From positions 1-5,672 of the forward strand of contig CAKSUD010000084.1 in assembly GCA_934500865.1 (NCBI GenBank): 5,672 nt of DNA, written 5' to 3'. Below the pieces are notes generated by a model. That model was not told the origin of the DNA. It searched no databases and saw nothing but the letters and a program-made list of their open reading frames with translations. Within the stretch, counting starts at the first letter, position 1. Every line of letters starts with the position of its first letter. The position numbers and the translations under genes were made by a program. Of this stretch, positions 4,791-5,672 are shown in pieces. Source of the stretch: an uncultured Clostridia bacterium. Lineage in GTDB: Bacteria; Bacillota; Clostridia; TANB77; RGIG9151.

Positions 4791-5672
4791 TTACTTTATC
4801 CCGAGAACTACGCGGAAATTACATGGTGAAGTAAAAATACCATCATTGTTACCAAAGAAGAATAAACCAGATTCTGCACCACCTCCGTAGCTACCACCGC
4901 GCACAAAAACAGGAGAGCTGGATTTAGGTGCGTTCGAGTAATCTCCATCCCACGAGGTTGTACCAGAGCCACTGCTACTTGTCTCATAAACCGCATCACC
5001 ACCTTTTCTACTTAAATCATATGATATACCATACCTATCTACATATTTGGCGTCTGCACTTGTTAATTCAGTTATAGCTGAACTATTTCCACGTCCTGTA
5101 TCGTACGCAGCTACATATTCTGCTGAACCACCAGACATATCGTAAATTCCATATACGTTATGTGTAGTAGATGCTTTTACTCCGTTTGCTGTATTCCATG
5201 TATTAGTTGTATCTGATGTACTTGATGCATCTTGGCTATTACCCGAGTAGCCTGTTTGCGCTATAGTTTTATTCCCAGCACGCTTACTGTAATTGTTTAT
5301 ATATGGGATTCGTCCTATTGCATTAGTTAAGTATGCTACTGCGCCCCACTCTACATTTTTCATTAAATGTGAATCTGCATTTCTATATGTGTTATATGCA
5401 CATATAAATTTTGTACTTATAGTATCATCTCCCCATGGGTCTGCTCCTGGTATTGATTTCGCAACTGATGTACTTGATGTTGGAACTGATGTTTCATTCT
5501 CAGTAGTTCCTCTACTTGCTTCGTACTTTGCTACCCATATTCCTTTTAACTCGTCTGAGCCAAAAGTAAATGCGGGGTGCCTTATGTAGTTATCCGATGT
5601 GTCATCTATTATTCCATTGCTGAATTTTATTTCTATCTTATTTGTCCCTGGATTATCTAGGCTATTCCATGA
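4791..5672 (-). CDS. FGE-sulfatase/C-type-lectin-fold surface protein (5' partial)
   Basis: The frame is open from the right edge, giving 293 residues; the Met at 5363 lies inside the conserved stretch NADSHLMKNVEWGAVAYL and is not the start. Visible landmarks, in window residues: HPAFTFGSDELKGIWVAKYE (32-51), DSHLMKNVEWGAVAYL (100-115), the FGE hallmark NVYGIYDMSGGSAEYVA (172-188, compare GLYDMSGNVWEW), and the end block RGGSYGGG (258-265) to NFRVVL (285-290). The paired catalytic cysteines of true formylglycine-generating enzymes are absent (only C91 and C284), so a binding role is more likely than catalysis. Similar proteins in gut Bacillota carry signal or prepilin-like N-termini; here that part is outside the window. 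A run of NNY codons (4830-4862) sits where variable regions lie in retroelement-diversified proteins of this fold. It ends convergently to abiEii. Confidence 0.83.
   Translation of the reverse strand, partial: SWNSLDNPGTNKIEIKFSNGIIDDTSDNYIRHPAFTFGSDELKGIWVAKYEASRGTTENETSVPTSSTSVAKSIPGADPWGDDTISTKFICAYNTYRNADSHLMKNVEWGAVAYLTNAIGRIPYINNYSKRAGNKTIAQTGYSGNSQDASSTSDTTNTWNTANGVKASTTHNVYGIYDMSGGSAEYVAAYDTGRGNSSAITELTSADAKYVDRYGISYDLSRKGGDAVYETSSSGSGTTSWDGDYSNAPKSSSPVFVRGGSYGGGAESGLFFFGNNDGIFTSPCNFRVVLGIK

Noticed and set aside
5361..5363. ATG as start of the FGE-fold gene
   Set aside because: The minus-strand frame stays open to the window edge and encodes conserved family sequence upstream (HPAFTFG...GIWVAKYE).
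4808..5589. Further open frames overlapping the FGE-fold gene on both strands
   Set aside because: They are shadows of a gene with clear family motifs; none has a domain of its own.
4791..5672. Active formylglycine-generating enzyme
   Set aside because: The paired active-site cysteines are missing and the context is surface protein, not sulfatase.

Overview
The window looks like accessory DNA of a low-GC Gram-positive bacterium, most likely an uncultivated gut member of the Bacillota (Bacilli or Clostridia). The basis is strong A/T bias, purine-rich ribosome binding sites, standard codon use without TGA=Trp, and protein families common in gut Bacillota (InlB B-repeats, FGE-fold surface proteins, AbiE). 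No rRNA, tRNA or CRISPR array is visible. I assign no genus.

Layout. (1) Bases 1-1242 (+) are the 3' part of a secreted or surface protein gene whose start lies left of the window. It has InlB-type repeats, an Fn3-like domain and a cysteine-rich CxxC tail, and ends at a hairpin terminator (1272-1316). (2) Bases 1243-1838 hold no intact gene. They contain a Walker-A remnant of an AAA ATPase and a compact 105-bp element with imperfect terminal inverted repeats. (3) Bases 1839-2810 (-) encode a second protein with the same architecture, but it starts abruptly inside the first repeat domain, without signal peptide, ribosome binding site or clear promoter. Its first 165 bases of homology match bases 31-195 in inverted orientation with only 3 mismatches, no indels and the same reading frame. 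(4) Bases 2936-4629 (+) are a complete type IV toxin-antitoxin / abortive-infection operon, abiEi-abiEii, with a near-consensus promoter, a 23-bp inverted-repeat operator, a good ribosome binding site and a shared terminator. (5) Bases 4791-5672 (-) are the 3' part of another surface-type gene with an FGE-sulfatase/C-type-lectin fold, open to the right edge.

Main idea. The two InlB/Fn3/Cys-tail genes face each other with nearly identical heads and divergent tails. Recombination between the inverted heads would flip about 2.4 kb and put the tail of the silent copy, in frame, on the expressed head. This would be a surface-protein tail-switching locus. No recombinase is visible, so either it lies outside the window or homologous recombination does the work. 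The abiE operon beside it is more A/T-rich than the surface genes and looks like a separately acquired defence module. The FGE-fold protein ends in a run of NNY codons where variable regions of diversity-generating retroelement targets usually sit, but no reverse transcriptase or template repeat is visible.
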